The notes beneath the pieces are model-generated. The model searched no databases and was not told where the DNA came from. It saw only the letters and a program-made list of their open reading frames with translations. DNA of 64,000 nt, taken from assembly GCA_029246505.1 (NCBI GenBank), contig JAQWNC010000003.1, positions 62,001-126,000 of the forward strand, written 5' to 3'. This document shows, in pieces, positions 28,409 through 36,378 of this stretch. The position numbers were made by a program, and so were the translations under genes. Each line of letters begins with the position of its first letter. Within the stretch, counting starts at the first letter, position 1. This stretch comes from Arenicellaceae bacterium. GTDB lineage: Bacteria; Pseudomonadota; Gammaproteobacteria; Arenicellales; Arenicellaceae.

Positions 28409-30628
28409 CTAAAAGCGAAACTGCGCTCCAACGGAGAGTGTTCTAGATTTATTCGGGCGCGCGCCATAAGGCTGACGGCCCATAATATCTTGTTCATCAG
28501 TTAAGTTTTCTACCCGAACCAGCAAACGTAGATCTTCGCTCATATTGTAAGAACCAGATAAATCAATCGTGAAATTACTATCAGTTTTTTCAAATACACC
28601 ACATGAAGCACGTGTGCATGTCGATCCAGCATACACTCCACTCAAGTAACCTGACCACTTCTCGCCCTCTAACCCTAATGCGATCTGGCCTTGATTCTTA
28701 GGAATGTACGGAAGTGGGTCACCTACCGCCACATCACCAAAAAATTCGGTATCAGCAATATCAGTATCAAACTGACTATTAATATGTGTGAATGTAAAAT
28801 TAAGGGGGACGCGAATACCGTTAAACTCAGCCAATTGTGCTTGTATCATTAACTCAACACCCTTAACGGTAGCGGCATCACCATTAAATGCACTCCCAAT
28901 CTCACAATTACTCCCAGAAGAAGATGTGCACTCACCAACGAGATTTTTATAATCACTCATGAATAATATCGCTTCTGCATTCAGTGTATTATTTGCATAG
29001 CGCAACCCAAATTCATAATTTAACGCTTCTTCTTCTTTGGCACCCGGTGAATTGCTTGGCGCAGTAAAACCCTTATGCACCCCTGCCACTAATGTTGTAC
29101 GATCACTCAATTTGTATAAGGCTCCGATACCCGGCAAAACTACATTTGTATTATTTTCTCTATCATCTCTAAAAGTACGTTGTGCACCATTACGATAGCG
29201 GGTACGTTTTTGATCAATATCTTCAAAACGCAATCCTGGTGTAAACGTCCAGTTTCCCAACTCAATCCGATCATATATGTGCCCTGAAAGTGCTTTCGCT
29301 TCTTGCACCCGATTCCCTGCATTACCTAAAATACCTATATCGTTGAGCGCTAATTCCCCATTTATCTGCTGATAGGTACTATTACGTTGCAATCGGTCTT
29401 CTTCATCTTCGTGAAAGCGCAAGCCAGCTTCAATACTATGTGTCGCCTTACCAATCTGTGCGTCCCATTTCATACCAAATTGAATTCCACGAGAAAAGTA
29501 TTCGCGGGCATTAGAGCGCACCTGAATACTACCTTCAGCGGTATTCACACTACCATCGAGTATTCCTTGTAATTGGTCCACGCCAAATGCACCAATGGCA
29601 TTTCCATTATTTATAGAGCTAACAACTGATGACCAACTAGTCTTCTTGAAGCTCTGTGCGTTTGTACTTCCATTAAAGTCAATACCCTCTGTTTTAAACC
29701 AATTTCTCTCATGTTTATTGTTATAAGCGACAGCAGTAAATGATAAGTTTTCACTAGCCTTAAAACCATAACGCAAAATAACCTGACTATGATCAGTAGC
29801 TATATTATCGAGCTCCGACAAACCATACCGTGAGTAAGAGTCTTTCCGAAAATCAGAATCGGTTAACCCTAAATAACTCATATTTGAAGTCTGTTTGGTT
29901 GATTGCAGTTTCAACTCAACGCTATGCGCTGAATCAGTTGGTGCGTAAGCTAACTTCAATGTGTAATCTGTGACATCCAATCCAGTGTTAGAATCACTTC
30001 TGGCAATATTTTGAAACCCATCAGATTCCCACTTATGAGCTTCAAGTAAATAGCCAAAACCATTATCCAATTTGCCTCCATAAGTTCCGTGTAGACGATA
30101 TGTCGAATTTTGACCAGCCTCTACTGTAACTTGGCCAACTTGGCTTTCCGGAATGGGCGTCGAAATCATATTAAGAGCACCTCCAATAGTATAAGGACCC
30201 TGGGTAATTGCTGCAGGTCCTTTAACCACTTCAAATGCACTCATTCTTGCAGCGGTAGGAAAATAATATGCTGATGGCGCTGAATAAGGTGCAGGTGCTA
30301 TAAGTATATTATCCTCTAATAGCGTAACACGACCGCTCCGTTCAGTAGCCACACCACGAATGCTGATGTTGGGACGTAATCCATACCCATCTTCGACCTG
30401 CACTGATACACCCGGAACCTGCCTAATAATCCGTTGGATATCATGGTATCCAAATTTTTGTAATTCGGCCTCTCCAATATACTGGGCTGCACCAGCAGCA
30501 CCTTGAGCCTCGGTCTGGCTACCATAAATAGTAACTGTTTCCAAAGCAGTTTCATTCTGTCCTAATACCTGGCAACTTAATGAAGCTGCGACGATAGATA
30601 AAGGTAAAATACTAATTTTCATTTTCAA
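28409..30628 (-). CDS. TonB-dependent receptor, probable ferric-siderophore type
   Basis: A 739-residue outer-membrane receptor. The signal peptide ends CQVLGQ, followed by a TonB-box-like LETVTIYGS. The plug domain has YHDIQRIIRQVPGVSVQVEDGYGLRPNISIRG, TLLEDNI and FEVVKGPAAITQGPYTIGGALN. A 22-strand barrel ends in LSVGAQFRF with the C-terminal Phe needed for insertion. Plug sequence is of the FecA-like type that takes up ferric citrate or related chelates, but the ligand is inferred only. A Fur-box-like sequence lies about 75-100 bp upstream of the ATG and a strong terminator follows. Confidence 0.9.
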   Translation of the reverse strand: MKMKISILPLSIVAASLSCQVLGQNETALETVTIYGSQTEAQGAAGAAQYIGEAELQKFGYHDIQRIIRQVPGVSVQVEDGYGLRPNISIRGVATERSGRVTLLEDNILIAPAPYSAPSAYYFPTAARMSAFEVVKGPAAITQGPYTIGGALNMISTPIPESQVGQVTVEAGQNSTYRLHGTYGGKLDNGFGYLLEAHKWESDGFQNIARSDSNTGLDVTDYTLKLAYAPTDSAHSVELKLQSTKQTSNMSYLGLTDSDFRKDSYSRYGLSELDNIATDHSQVILRYGFKASENLSFTAVAYNNKHERNWFKTEGIDFNGSTNAQSFKKTSWSSVVSSINNGNAIGAFGVDQLQGILDGSVNTAEGSIQVRSNAREYFSRGIQFGMKWDAQIGKATHSIEAGLRFHEDEEDRLQRNSTYQQINGELALNDIGILGNAGNRVQEAKALSGHIYDRIELGNWTFTPGLRFEDIDQKRTRYRNGAQRTFRDDRENNTNVVLPGIGALYKLSDRTTLVAGVHKGFTAPSNSPGAKEEEALNYEFGLRYANNTLNAEAILFMSDYKNLVGECTSSSGSNCEIGSAFNGDAATVKGVELMIQAQLAEFNGIRVPLNFTFTHINSQFDTDIADTEFFGDVAVGDPLPYIPKNQGQIALGLEGEKWSGYLSGVYAGSTCTRASCGVFEKTDSNFTIDLSGSYNMSEDLRLLVRVENLTDEQDIMGRQPYGARPNKSRTLSVGAQFRF

Positions 30629-30701
30629 ATCCCACTATCAGCATATATTTTTAAGCTGAATTCTAATTATTAATTGATGTGGGGCAATAATAACTAAGAG
30701 T

Positions 30702-30724
30702 TAATCTAAATACAAATCATTCTC
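30702..30724 (-). promoter_or_regulatory. candidate Fur box
   Basis: On the plus strand AATCATTCTC matches nine of ten bases of the right half of the Fur consensus (AATCATTATC). The left half is poor. It lies roughly 75-95 bp upstream of the TonB receptor ATG, in the expected promoter zone. Confidence 0.4.
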
Positions 30725-30934
30725 AGTTAGATTTTTAATTAGTTTTGATGGATCTATAACTACTAATAGCTTTAACACTTTTCTGCCTTATTACTAAACG
30801 TAACTGCTGCTTCATGCAAGGTCGCGCACTTACCAAAAAACGCATACCACGCACCCATCAAGGAAATATACGTTACACAACCAACGCACCTTCTCCAAAC
30901 GAGACGATGCAAATTATTGAGTGGGCCCGTATAC

Positions 30935-30965
30935 AAAAAAAGCCGGCGCAATGCACCGGCTTTTT
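30935..30965. terminator. bidirectional Rho-independent terminator
   Basis: GCCGG (30942-30946) pairs with CCGGC (30956-30960), flanked by A7 on the left and T5 on the right, so it works in both directions. It lies directly after the torF-type porin stop. Confidence 0.85.
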
Positions 30966-30988
30966 ACAAATAAACCTCTCTCTTACAC

Positions 30989-31732
30989 TTAGAGCTCGAA
31001 GTCAATCGCGTAGGAAATTACGAATTTAACATTGTCATTATCACGAGCCGGCGTGACCGCGAAGGAGCCATCGTCTTCTAGGTCAGTCCCGGTTATAGCA
31101 AAAGTAAAACCACTCTTGGAAGCACTGACAGCATAATCAAAGTACGAATCTGATGTACCGTTAAACGATTTCTGAAAATCGCCATCGTGGTAACCAATAT
31201 GTAGACCGAGCTCCACACCACTGGCAAGTTCGATAGCATAATCACCAGAGAGATAGTAAGTACTACCAAAACCAAAATCCTCACCTGGCCCCTCTTCCGG
31301 CTGTGCATTAGCTAGAACATTGGCCGTCGCACTGAAACCAGCATAACCAACCGAACCATAAATTTCGCCAAAGTCGAATTGAGCACCTGAATCATAGTTG
31401 TAGTACAAATAGCCAACGTCCCAAGTTAAATCTTCACCACCGGAGAAACCGAAATACAAATCATGCTCGTAAGAGTAGACATCATCGGACTCATACTGAA
31501 CATTAGATACCCAGGTACCTGCATAAAAACCGCTTTCGTCTGCATAATCAACACCGCCCTGCACAGCAGGTTCATTGGTAGATTGAGTCAGACCACGCCA
31601 GATATAATTATTAGTAAGATTCGCATTTGCTGACCACTCTGCGTGGCTCGGCGCAGACATAACGAAAGCAGCCATAGATAGTATTGAGATAGCTAGCGGC
31701 CGTTTCAGGGTGTTAATCAGCGACTTATTCAT
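30989..31732 (-). CDS. TorF-family putative porin
   Basis: A 247-residue outer-membrane beta-barrel of the TIGR02001 ('gcw_chp'/TorF) family. The signal peptide ends PSHAEWS. Typical sequence follows: LTNNYIWRGLTQSTNEPAVQGGVDY, GFYAGTWVSNVQY, YEHDLYFGFSG and a closing amphipathic strand FVISYAIDFEL. Members are often found beside glnK/amtB in proteobacteria (recalled family knowledge). That fits the promoter here, which carries a sigma-54 -24/-12 element and upstream NtrC-like sites, pointing to induction under nitrogen limitation. A bidirectional terminator follows. Confidence 0.88.
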   Translation of the reverse strand: MNKSLINTLKRPLAISILSMAAFVMSAPSHAEWSANANLTNNYIWRGLTQSTNEPAVQGGVDYADESGFYAGTWVSNVQYESDDVYSYEHDLYFGFSGGEDLTWDVGYLYYNYDSGAQFDFGEIYGSVGYAGFSATANVLANAQPEEGPGEDFGFGSTYYLSGDYAIELASGVELGLHIGYHDGDFQKSFNGTSDSYFDYAVSASKSGFTFAITGTDLEDDGSFAVTPARDNDNVKFVISYAIDFEL

Positions 31733-31806
31733 ATTTGATACTCCTAGAAATTAAAAGGTAATAAAATTTTGTTTTACAGGAAATTTAGCATCTCCTATCT
31801 CTAACT

Positions 31807-31824
31807 AAGCAAGTATCAGGCCAA
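31807..31824 (-). promoter_or_regulatory. sigma-54 (-24/-12) promoter of TorF porin
   Basis: The minus strand reads TTGGCCTGATACTTGCTT, matching the RpoN consensus TGGCACG-N4-TTGCW. It has the invariant GG and GC exactly 10 bp apart. Transcription would start near 31797, about 65 nt before the ATG. Confidence 0.8.
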
Positions 31825-31905
31825 CTTTTTAAGTGTTTGATTTATCTGAATATTTTTCGTTCTAGGGGGTTTTCAGGAAGCTTTAAGGGCTAAATGAATC
31901 TGTTA

Positions 31906-31953
31906 TGCACCAGAATCATGCGCCTATTTTTAGAACTGCACCATCTTGGCCCT
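31906..31953 (-). promoter_or_regulatory. pair of NtrC-like enhancer sites
   Basis: Two TGCACCA words lie about 100-130 bp upstream of the sigma-54 element: 31906-31924 (TGCACCA...TGCGCC) and 31937-31953 (TGCACCA-TCT-TGGCCCT). The NtrC consensus is TGCACCA-N3-TGGTGCA, so each has one perfect and one weaker half. Their centres are about three helical turns apart, as in glnA-type enhancers. Confidence 0.65.
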
Positions 31954-32106
31954 GTTAGTGTTATTTGTGAAACACATGCTTTATACTGATTATTAAATCG
32001 TTGGCGCGGTCGTAGGTATTTTAGGCTTTAAAAACGAAGCGGATTGAAGTTGCCACCTGTACTAGACGAGCTTATCGGTACTAACCGAGTACAAGGGAGA
32101 AGAAAC

Positions 32107-32730
32107 ATGAGACGACGAATTTATATGGCATTTTCTGCCTTGATGTTACTAGGCGCTTCGATTGGTGCTGCAGTGTGGGCTCAACATTCAAATGACTGGG
32201 TAACTATATTCGACGGCAGTAATTTGGATAGCTTTCTCTTAACCGGTGAAGCTAACTGGCATATCGCAGGCGACATAGTCGAAGCGACGGATGGTAATGG
32301 TTATCTCGTGGTTACAGAGCCCTACTCAGATTTTGTCTTAACTTTAGATTTCTGGGTTGCTAGCAGCGTGAACAGTGGCGTCTACATTCGTTGTCCCGCT
32401 CCGGAAGAGCACGGCGGGGGCATCTGTTACGAAATTCAGATTCACGATTATCGGCCAAACCAGATTTATCGAACGGGTGGAATTGTCCGGCATCGTTCTC
32501 CAGCAGAACACGTTACGTCACTTGCGCGTTGGAATACCTACGAAATCAGAGCAGAAGGCGAACAGATTACGGTCAAATTAAATGGCATAGTGACCGCTGA
32601 AATTGAGAATAGCGACTATGTCTGCGAACAGCCCTGTGCGCATCGACGCGGCGGCTTTATCGCGCTGCAATATAACGACGATTCAGGCGGCGTACTTAAA
32701 TTCAGAAACGTTAAGATTCAACCGCTATAA
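32107..32730 (+). CDS. secreted DUF1080 (3-keto-disaccharide hydrolase-like) protein
   Basis: A 207-residue exported jelly-roll protein. The ATG at 32107 has GGGAGA upstream and yields a signal peptide ending VWAQHS; the open frame begins 21 codons earlier. The DUF1080 concanavalin-like fold is visible as WVTIFDGSNLDSF, WHIAGDIVEATDGNGYLV, YSDFVLTLDFWV, NSGVYIRC, YEIQIHD, WNTYEIRAEGEQITVKLNG and GGFIALQYND...LKFRNVKIQPL. Family members hydrolyse 3-keto-glycosides or bind sugars. The substrate here is unknown. It stands alone between the TorF porin promoter and the OprP-like porin. Confidence 0.85.
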   Translation: MRRRIYMAFSALMLLGASIGAAVWAQHSNDWVTIFDGSNLDSFLLTGEANWHIAGDIVEATDGNGYLVVTEPYSDFVLTLDFWVASSVNSGVYIRCPAPEEHGGGICYEIQIHDYRPNQIYRTGGIVRHRSPAEHVTSLARWNTYEIRAEGEQITVKLNGIVTAEIENSDYVCEQPCAHRRGGFIALQYNDDSGGVLKFRNVKIQPL

Positions 32731-32907
32731 ACTGATCGCCATATAACAACTTATACTTAGATAGACTATCTCGACAATTCGAAGCTCCAATCCATCATCG
32801 CCTCAGGAGTTGGAAATATAGAAGTGTGGCACCGGAAAATCTGACAATATCCCAAGTACCGAAAATGACTAGCTCAATTACTAGTCAATCCCAGTGCCGC
32901 TATTCAT

Positions 32908-34350
32908 TTAAAACGACACATCCCACTGTAAGCGGACACGATCATCGCTATCATTTATACCGACCAATCCGTCATCGATAGTGAGATGGGAGTAGTCCAG
33001 CGTAACCTTATTGTTGTGGCTCGAGAAAAACCAGTTGAGCCCGAGCGTGTACTCTTTGCGCTCGTTATTTACCGAACGATCAGCTCTGTTAGGCTCCTCA
33101 ACATAGGCATAGCGTACGGCTAGCTCTAGGGGTGTGGGAAAACCTTCATAAAGGTTATGAAAGAAATAACCGGACTGTATATACAAGCCGCTCATGTCAT
33201 TCTCGGTACCTTCAACACGATCAATAACGTTCTTGCGGTGGTACTCCTGTTGAAAAGAAAAGCCACGATATTTGAATGCGAGTTCCTGCACCCATTGTGC
33301 AATCTTGAATTGATTACCTGCAGCCGCAGCTGGGCTGGTATACCCATCCAGATTACCGCAACCCGACGATGACCAACGTGTACAGGGTCCTTCGGTTGTC
33401 ATTCCTGCGAACGCCAGACTACCAGTTGGCTTTTCGGTAAAATCGATATCCGTTTGACGCCAAGCCAGATCACGACCCATGAAATTCCACTGTAAGCGGC
33501 CGGTATACATTAAGTTTTTATCAGCATTATTTACGCTGCGACCTTCACCATTAAAGACACCAGCGTAGTAACGCATATCTGCCCGGGTACCGTTGAAAGC
33601 GCGACCGCGTATTTGAACACCAAGCTGTCTATCAATTGTGAAAGTTCGATTGACTATTGAGCGCTCCACAAATTGCTGCCGACCGGACGAGTCAACCCGT
33701 TCACGGTTGTGGTCGATCTTCCACTGGCCCACACGAAAACCACCCCAGCCCCACTTAGCCACATCAATTCGGTAATCAATAACACGGGTAGAAGAAGATG
33801 AGGAACCATCATCCATGTTGCGGCTCGGCTGCAGGTCCACCTCAAAGTAGTATTTCAACCATGGCTGAAACCCATGCCCGCCAATCTTCATGCGCAGACG
33901 ACGAGCTTCAAAATTCGATCGGCCTTCATCTGCAAAATTACTCAATGACCGCGGGTCACTTCGATAAGGAGAGGTGGCCCGCACCTGCGCACGCCATTGC
34001 AAATTAGTTTGAAATTTACCGTCACTAGTCTCAAGCCGAAAGCCACTACTACCGTGGCTGGCCTTTACCGGAAATTCCTCTTCAATCTTGGCGGCTACCG
34101 CATCAGCGACAGCAGTATCAATATATTCATCGGTTTGGGTTTCCCCCGCTTGAGGTGCGAAAAAAATATCCTCAGCGGCCAATGTCTCTTTTTCCATTAG
34201 ACCGTCATACTGCTCCTGAGTAATGGCTCCGTTCTCCATCAAGACATCAAGCAGTGCCTTGTCGGCTGCATTTGCGCTGGCTATTACACCGGACAACAGC
34301 CCAGCGACAAGCGCACTTCTTACTCGTTGTTGCATTTTACGAAAACTCAT
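32908..34350 (-). CDS. phosphate-selective porin (OprP/OprO family)
   Basis: A 480-residue outer-membrane porin. The signal peptide (about 1-29, ending ASANA) precedes a periplasmic N-terminal helix region (ALLDVLMENGAITQEQYDGLMEK), then the 16-strand barrel. The sequence from LQWRAQVRATSPY through ARRLRMKIGGHGFQPWLKYYFEVDLQP is typical of PF07396 porins, and the protein ends RLQWDVSF with a C-terminal Phe. OprP-type porins import phosphate or polyphosphate. The promoter carries two tandem Pho boxes, so PhoB control under phosphate starvation is strongly indicated. The ATG at 34350 was chosen over one five codons upstream as giving the better signal peptide. Confidence 0.9.
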   Translation of the reverse strand: MSFRKMQQRVRSALVAGLLSGVIASANAADKALLDVLMENGAITQEQYDGLMEKETLAAEDIFFAPQAGETQTDEYIDTAVADAVAAKIEEEFPVKASHGSSGFRLETSDGKFQTNLQWRAQVRATSPYRSDPRSLSNFADEGRSNFEARRLRMKIGGHGFQPWLKYYFEVDLQPSRNMDDGSSSSSTRVIDYRIDVAKWGWGGFRVGQWKIDHNRERVDSSGRQQFVERSIVNRTFTIDRQLGVQIRGRAFNGTRADMRYYAGVFNGEGRSVNNADKNLMYTGRLQWNFMGRDLAWRQTDIDFTEKPTGSLAFAGMTTEGPCTRWSSSGCGNLDGYTSPAAAAGNQFKIAQWVQELAFKYRGFSFQQEYHRKNVIDRVEGTENDMSGLYIQSGYFFHNLYEGFPTPLELAVRYAYVEEPNRADRSVNNERKEYTLGLNWFFSSHNNKVTLDYSHLTIDDGLVGINDSDDRVRLQWDVSF

Positions 34351-34443
34351 TAACCGTGTCTCCAAATATTCAAAATTGTTGTATCCATCTGCGGGTCAGC
34401 ACAAAGTGCTACCTAGGACAGAGTGCGATTTTGCTACGCGGTT

Positions 34444-34483
34444 ATTACAGTTTCATGACGATTAGCTGAATGTTGACTGAAAG
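34444..34483 (-). promoter_or_regulatory. two tandem Pho boxes upstream of the porin
   Basis: Read on the minus strand there are four 7+4 repeats in register: CTTTCAG-TCAA, CATTCAG-CTAA, TCGTCAT-GAAA, CTGTAAT. The PhoB consensus is CTGTCAT-A/T-rich N4-CTGTCAT. The promoter-proximal pair matches 11 of 14 half-site bases, with spacer GAAA. An AT-rich -10 region (TAGCAAAAT) follows. The 5' leader to the ATG is about 90 nt. The rest of 34366-34678 has no supported gene, only a short hydrophobic open frame. Confidence 0.75.
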
Positions 34484-34678
34484 TTACCTAAACCTGATCA
34501 TCAACCTAACTATTCGCCCGCAGGCGCAGGCGATACTAAACAGTTGTTATTTGACGCGAGCATGCTGACGGCGGCTACCCACTTGAGCTTTAAGCTCATC
34601 GGTAAACTCATAGGCGAGCTATCATTTTTAGCTTTTTGAACGCTATAGGCGCACCCGCCGCCTACCTGTAACGCTAAG

Positions 34679-35083
34679 TTAGCGCGCAGGCTTTCCCCTA
34701 CAGTTATTTCCCTTCGATGATGCGCCAGTAATTATTCCGCTGGAATTGGCGATGAACGTCGTTGTACACCACATGTTTACTTCGCGAATTGGCGCCTGGC
34801 GTGTAACTTCGGTTGTCTCCATACCGCTATTAGTAGTTGGTCCCATAGTAACGATCGTATCTACGTAATTATAACCTCCAGACTGAACATTACTTTGCTG
34901 GTTATATTCGATAATTTGGCGACCATCGGAAACCGTGGAACTACGATCAGGTTGCCCCCAAGATGTATAAAGCTTATCCACATGCCCACCGGGCCAGGTA
35001 TCAAGAATCTTGCTGTATATAGTATTTGTGGCACAGCCAGCAAAAATTAATACCAGAAAGCTCATTGGCAATAGTTTGTTCAT
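34679..35083 (-). CDS. small lipoprotein of unknown function
   Basis: A 134-residue predicted lipoprotein. The signal sequence ends in lipobox FAGC (Cys17). The mature part has TWPGGHVDKLYTSWGQPDRSS, DGRQIIEYNQQ and a C-terminal CTTTFIANSSGIITGASSKGNNC. The 'W..G...D.L...WG.P' pattern with a later 'F..d..G.I....  GN.C' recurs in small SmpA/OmlA-like or outer-membrane-assembly-type lipoproteins, but I cannot assign a family. The two Cys near the end may form a disulfide. It is an isolated gene. Confidence 0.72.
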   Translation of the reverse strand: MNKLLPMSFLVLIFAGCATNTIYSKILDTWPGGHVDKLYTSWGQPDRSSTVSDGRQIIEYNQQSNVQSGGYNYVDTIVTMGPTTNSGMETTEVTRQAPIREVNMWCTTTFIANSSGIITGASSKGNNCRGKPAR

Positions 35084-35403
35084 ACTAGTAATACCGACAT
35101 GTTCACACGCATTGCTGTACCCGGTCGAAGCCGAGTGATAAAGCGGCGCTTTAAATAAGAATCGACCGAAATTAGCTTATGCGCATTTATTAGCGCTCTT
35201 AATACCCTCTCTTATTACTCTTCGCTTTGCAAGCCTGCTAACTACAAAGCACAATCGTGAAACTTGATTTGTTGGTCAGCGGCCCAAACGAACTCCTCAA
35301 TTATCGCTGCGGGCCACAATCAAGAATCTCTTAGCACTTGCGGTGTACCACTCTGCAATTGAGAAAGTTTTAGGTAATGGCTAGCAAATAAAGATCTCAA
35401 TAA
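35084..35403. other. 320-bp intergenic region, nothing recognised
   Basis: I read all six frames and found no gene remnant, tRNA or convincing hairpin. It presumably holds the promoter of the lipoprotein gene. Confidence 0.5.
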
Positions 35404-36123
35404 TTACATAGAGCGGCCAATCCAGAACCTGAACTGGGTGTCGGGAGCCGCATCTGAAATACCGAACAATACGCCTGAGAAAATAGACCAACTAACTGTG
35501 AGCGGAACCGCGTAGGTTGGCCCCAATGTATGATTTTGAGAATCAAAGCTCCCCATACCGTCCATGCTTCCATAAAAGTTAAATATTTCCAGTCCAACTG
35601 TATGACCAGAATCCAATCGTTTTGCTAATCTCCAGCGCGTGTGCAGATTAAGCCCATTGGAGGCTCTATCGCCGAACTGAACCGTATTCATAAGAATTGC
35701 ACCTGCAGTCCAGTCGTCACCAAGAATAAAATGGTTTATCCAAAGCAAACCAACATGATCTGGTCGGTTACCACCACCAAAACGCAAATCTAAACGCATA
35801 CCGGTTCGGAAGTTCGAGCCATCTTTACCTAAATCCCAAAATAAACCAGTGTGTAGAAAGTCAAAATCAAAGTCTGAATTACTAGTACGGTGTGCACCAC
35901 CAAAAACTGTCAACTTAAAATCATCATTAAGAGCTTGTATATAGTGTAGACGCTGGGCAACCGCAGTTTCTTCATTAGCACTATCTGGATCAATAGCTAT
36001 TCGATACTGCAAAGATTTAAACCCTGAGTTGGCCATGGGTGGGAAGACACCCCCAGTGTTTTGCGCGTTAGCCACATTAGCTAGCCAAAACAGTCCTAAG
36101 AAGACAGAAAGACTTTTAAGCAT
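35404..36123 (-). CDS. hypothetical outer-membrane beta-barrel protein
   Basis: A 239-residue exported protein. The signal peptide (about 1-20, ending NVANAQ) is followed by alternating amphipathic strands with turns rich in Asp/Asn/Gly: LQYRIAIDPDSANEE, LHYIQALNDDFKLTVFGG, FRTGMRLDLRFGGG and GLNLHTRWRLAKRL. It ends FRFWIGRSM. Roughly ten to twelve strands fit, so it is likely a small outer-membrane barrel. No family is recognised. It lies 255 bp downstream of the TPR gene on the same strand. Confidence 0.68.
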   Translation of the reverse strand: MLKSLSVFLGLFWLANVANAQNTGGVFPPMANSGFKSLQYRIAIDPDSANEETAVAQRLHYIQALNDDFKLTVFGGAHRTSNSDFDFDFLHTGLFWDLGKDGSNFRTGMRLDLRFGGGNRPDHVGLLWINHFILGDDWTAGAILMNTVQFGDRASNGLNLHTRWRLAKRLDSGHTVGLEIFNFYGSMDGMGSFDSQNHTLGPTYAVPLTVSWSIFSGVLFGISDAAPDTQFRFWIGRSM

Positions 36124-36378
36124 TATTTAAATCTGAAATTGTAGATAACCGCAATGGAATCAAACACCAGGAATAGAGCTAATCCATCGGGTAGCACACC
36201 TTCTATTTATGCCACCCCCGTTGTCAGGTTATAACGCTGGCATCAGGTGCTGATAAGAGATTCCATCATTTCGCCTAAATTAACGAAAGTTGAAGCCCGG
36301 TATTCACGCCTGCGAACACCGAGCCACACCTTGGTGGTGAAGCTCGATGACAAGGCAAATCTTATTTGGTCGCTTGCT

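Noticed and set aside
30772-30858. 28-codon minus-strand small ORF (MGAWYAFFGKC...) upstream of the TonB receptor
   Set aside because: No ribosome-binding site and no known small-protein family. Too short to support.
30814-31029. 71-residue plus-strand open frame
   Set aside because: It runs through the bidirectional terminator and into the torF gene on the other strand.
32865-32886. TGACTAG / CTAGTCA inverted repeat after the DUF1080 gene
   Set aside because: 7-bp stem with 8-base loop and no T-run; too weak to call a terminator.
34500-34678. Short hydrophobic open frame (MSLKLKWVAAVSMLAS) downstream of the small lipoprotein gene
   Set aside because: No ribosome-binding site and no terminator or homologue that I can name. 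Could be chance.
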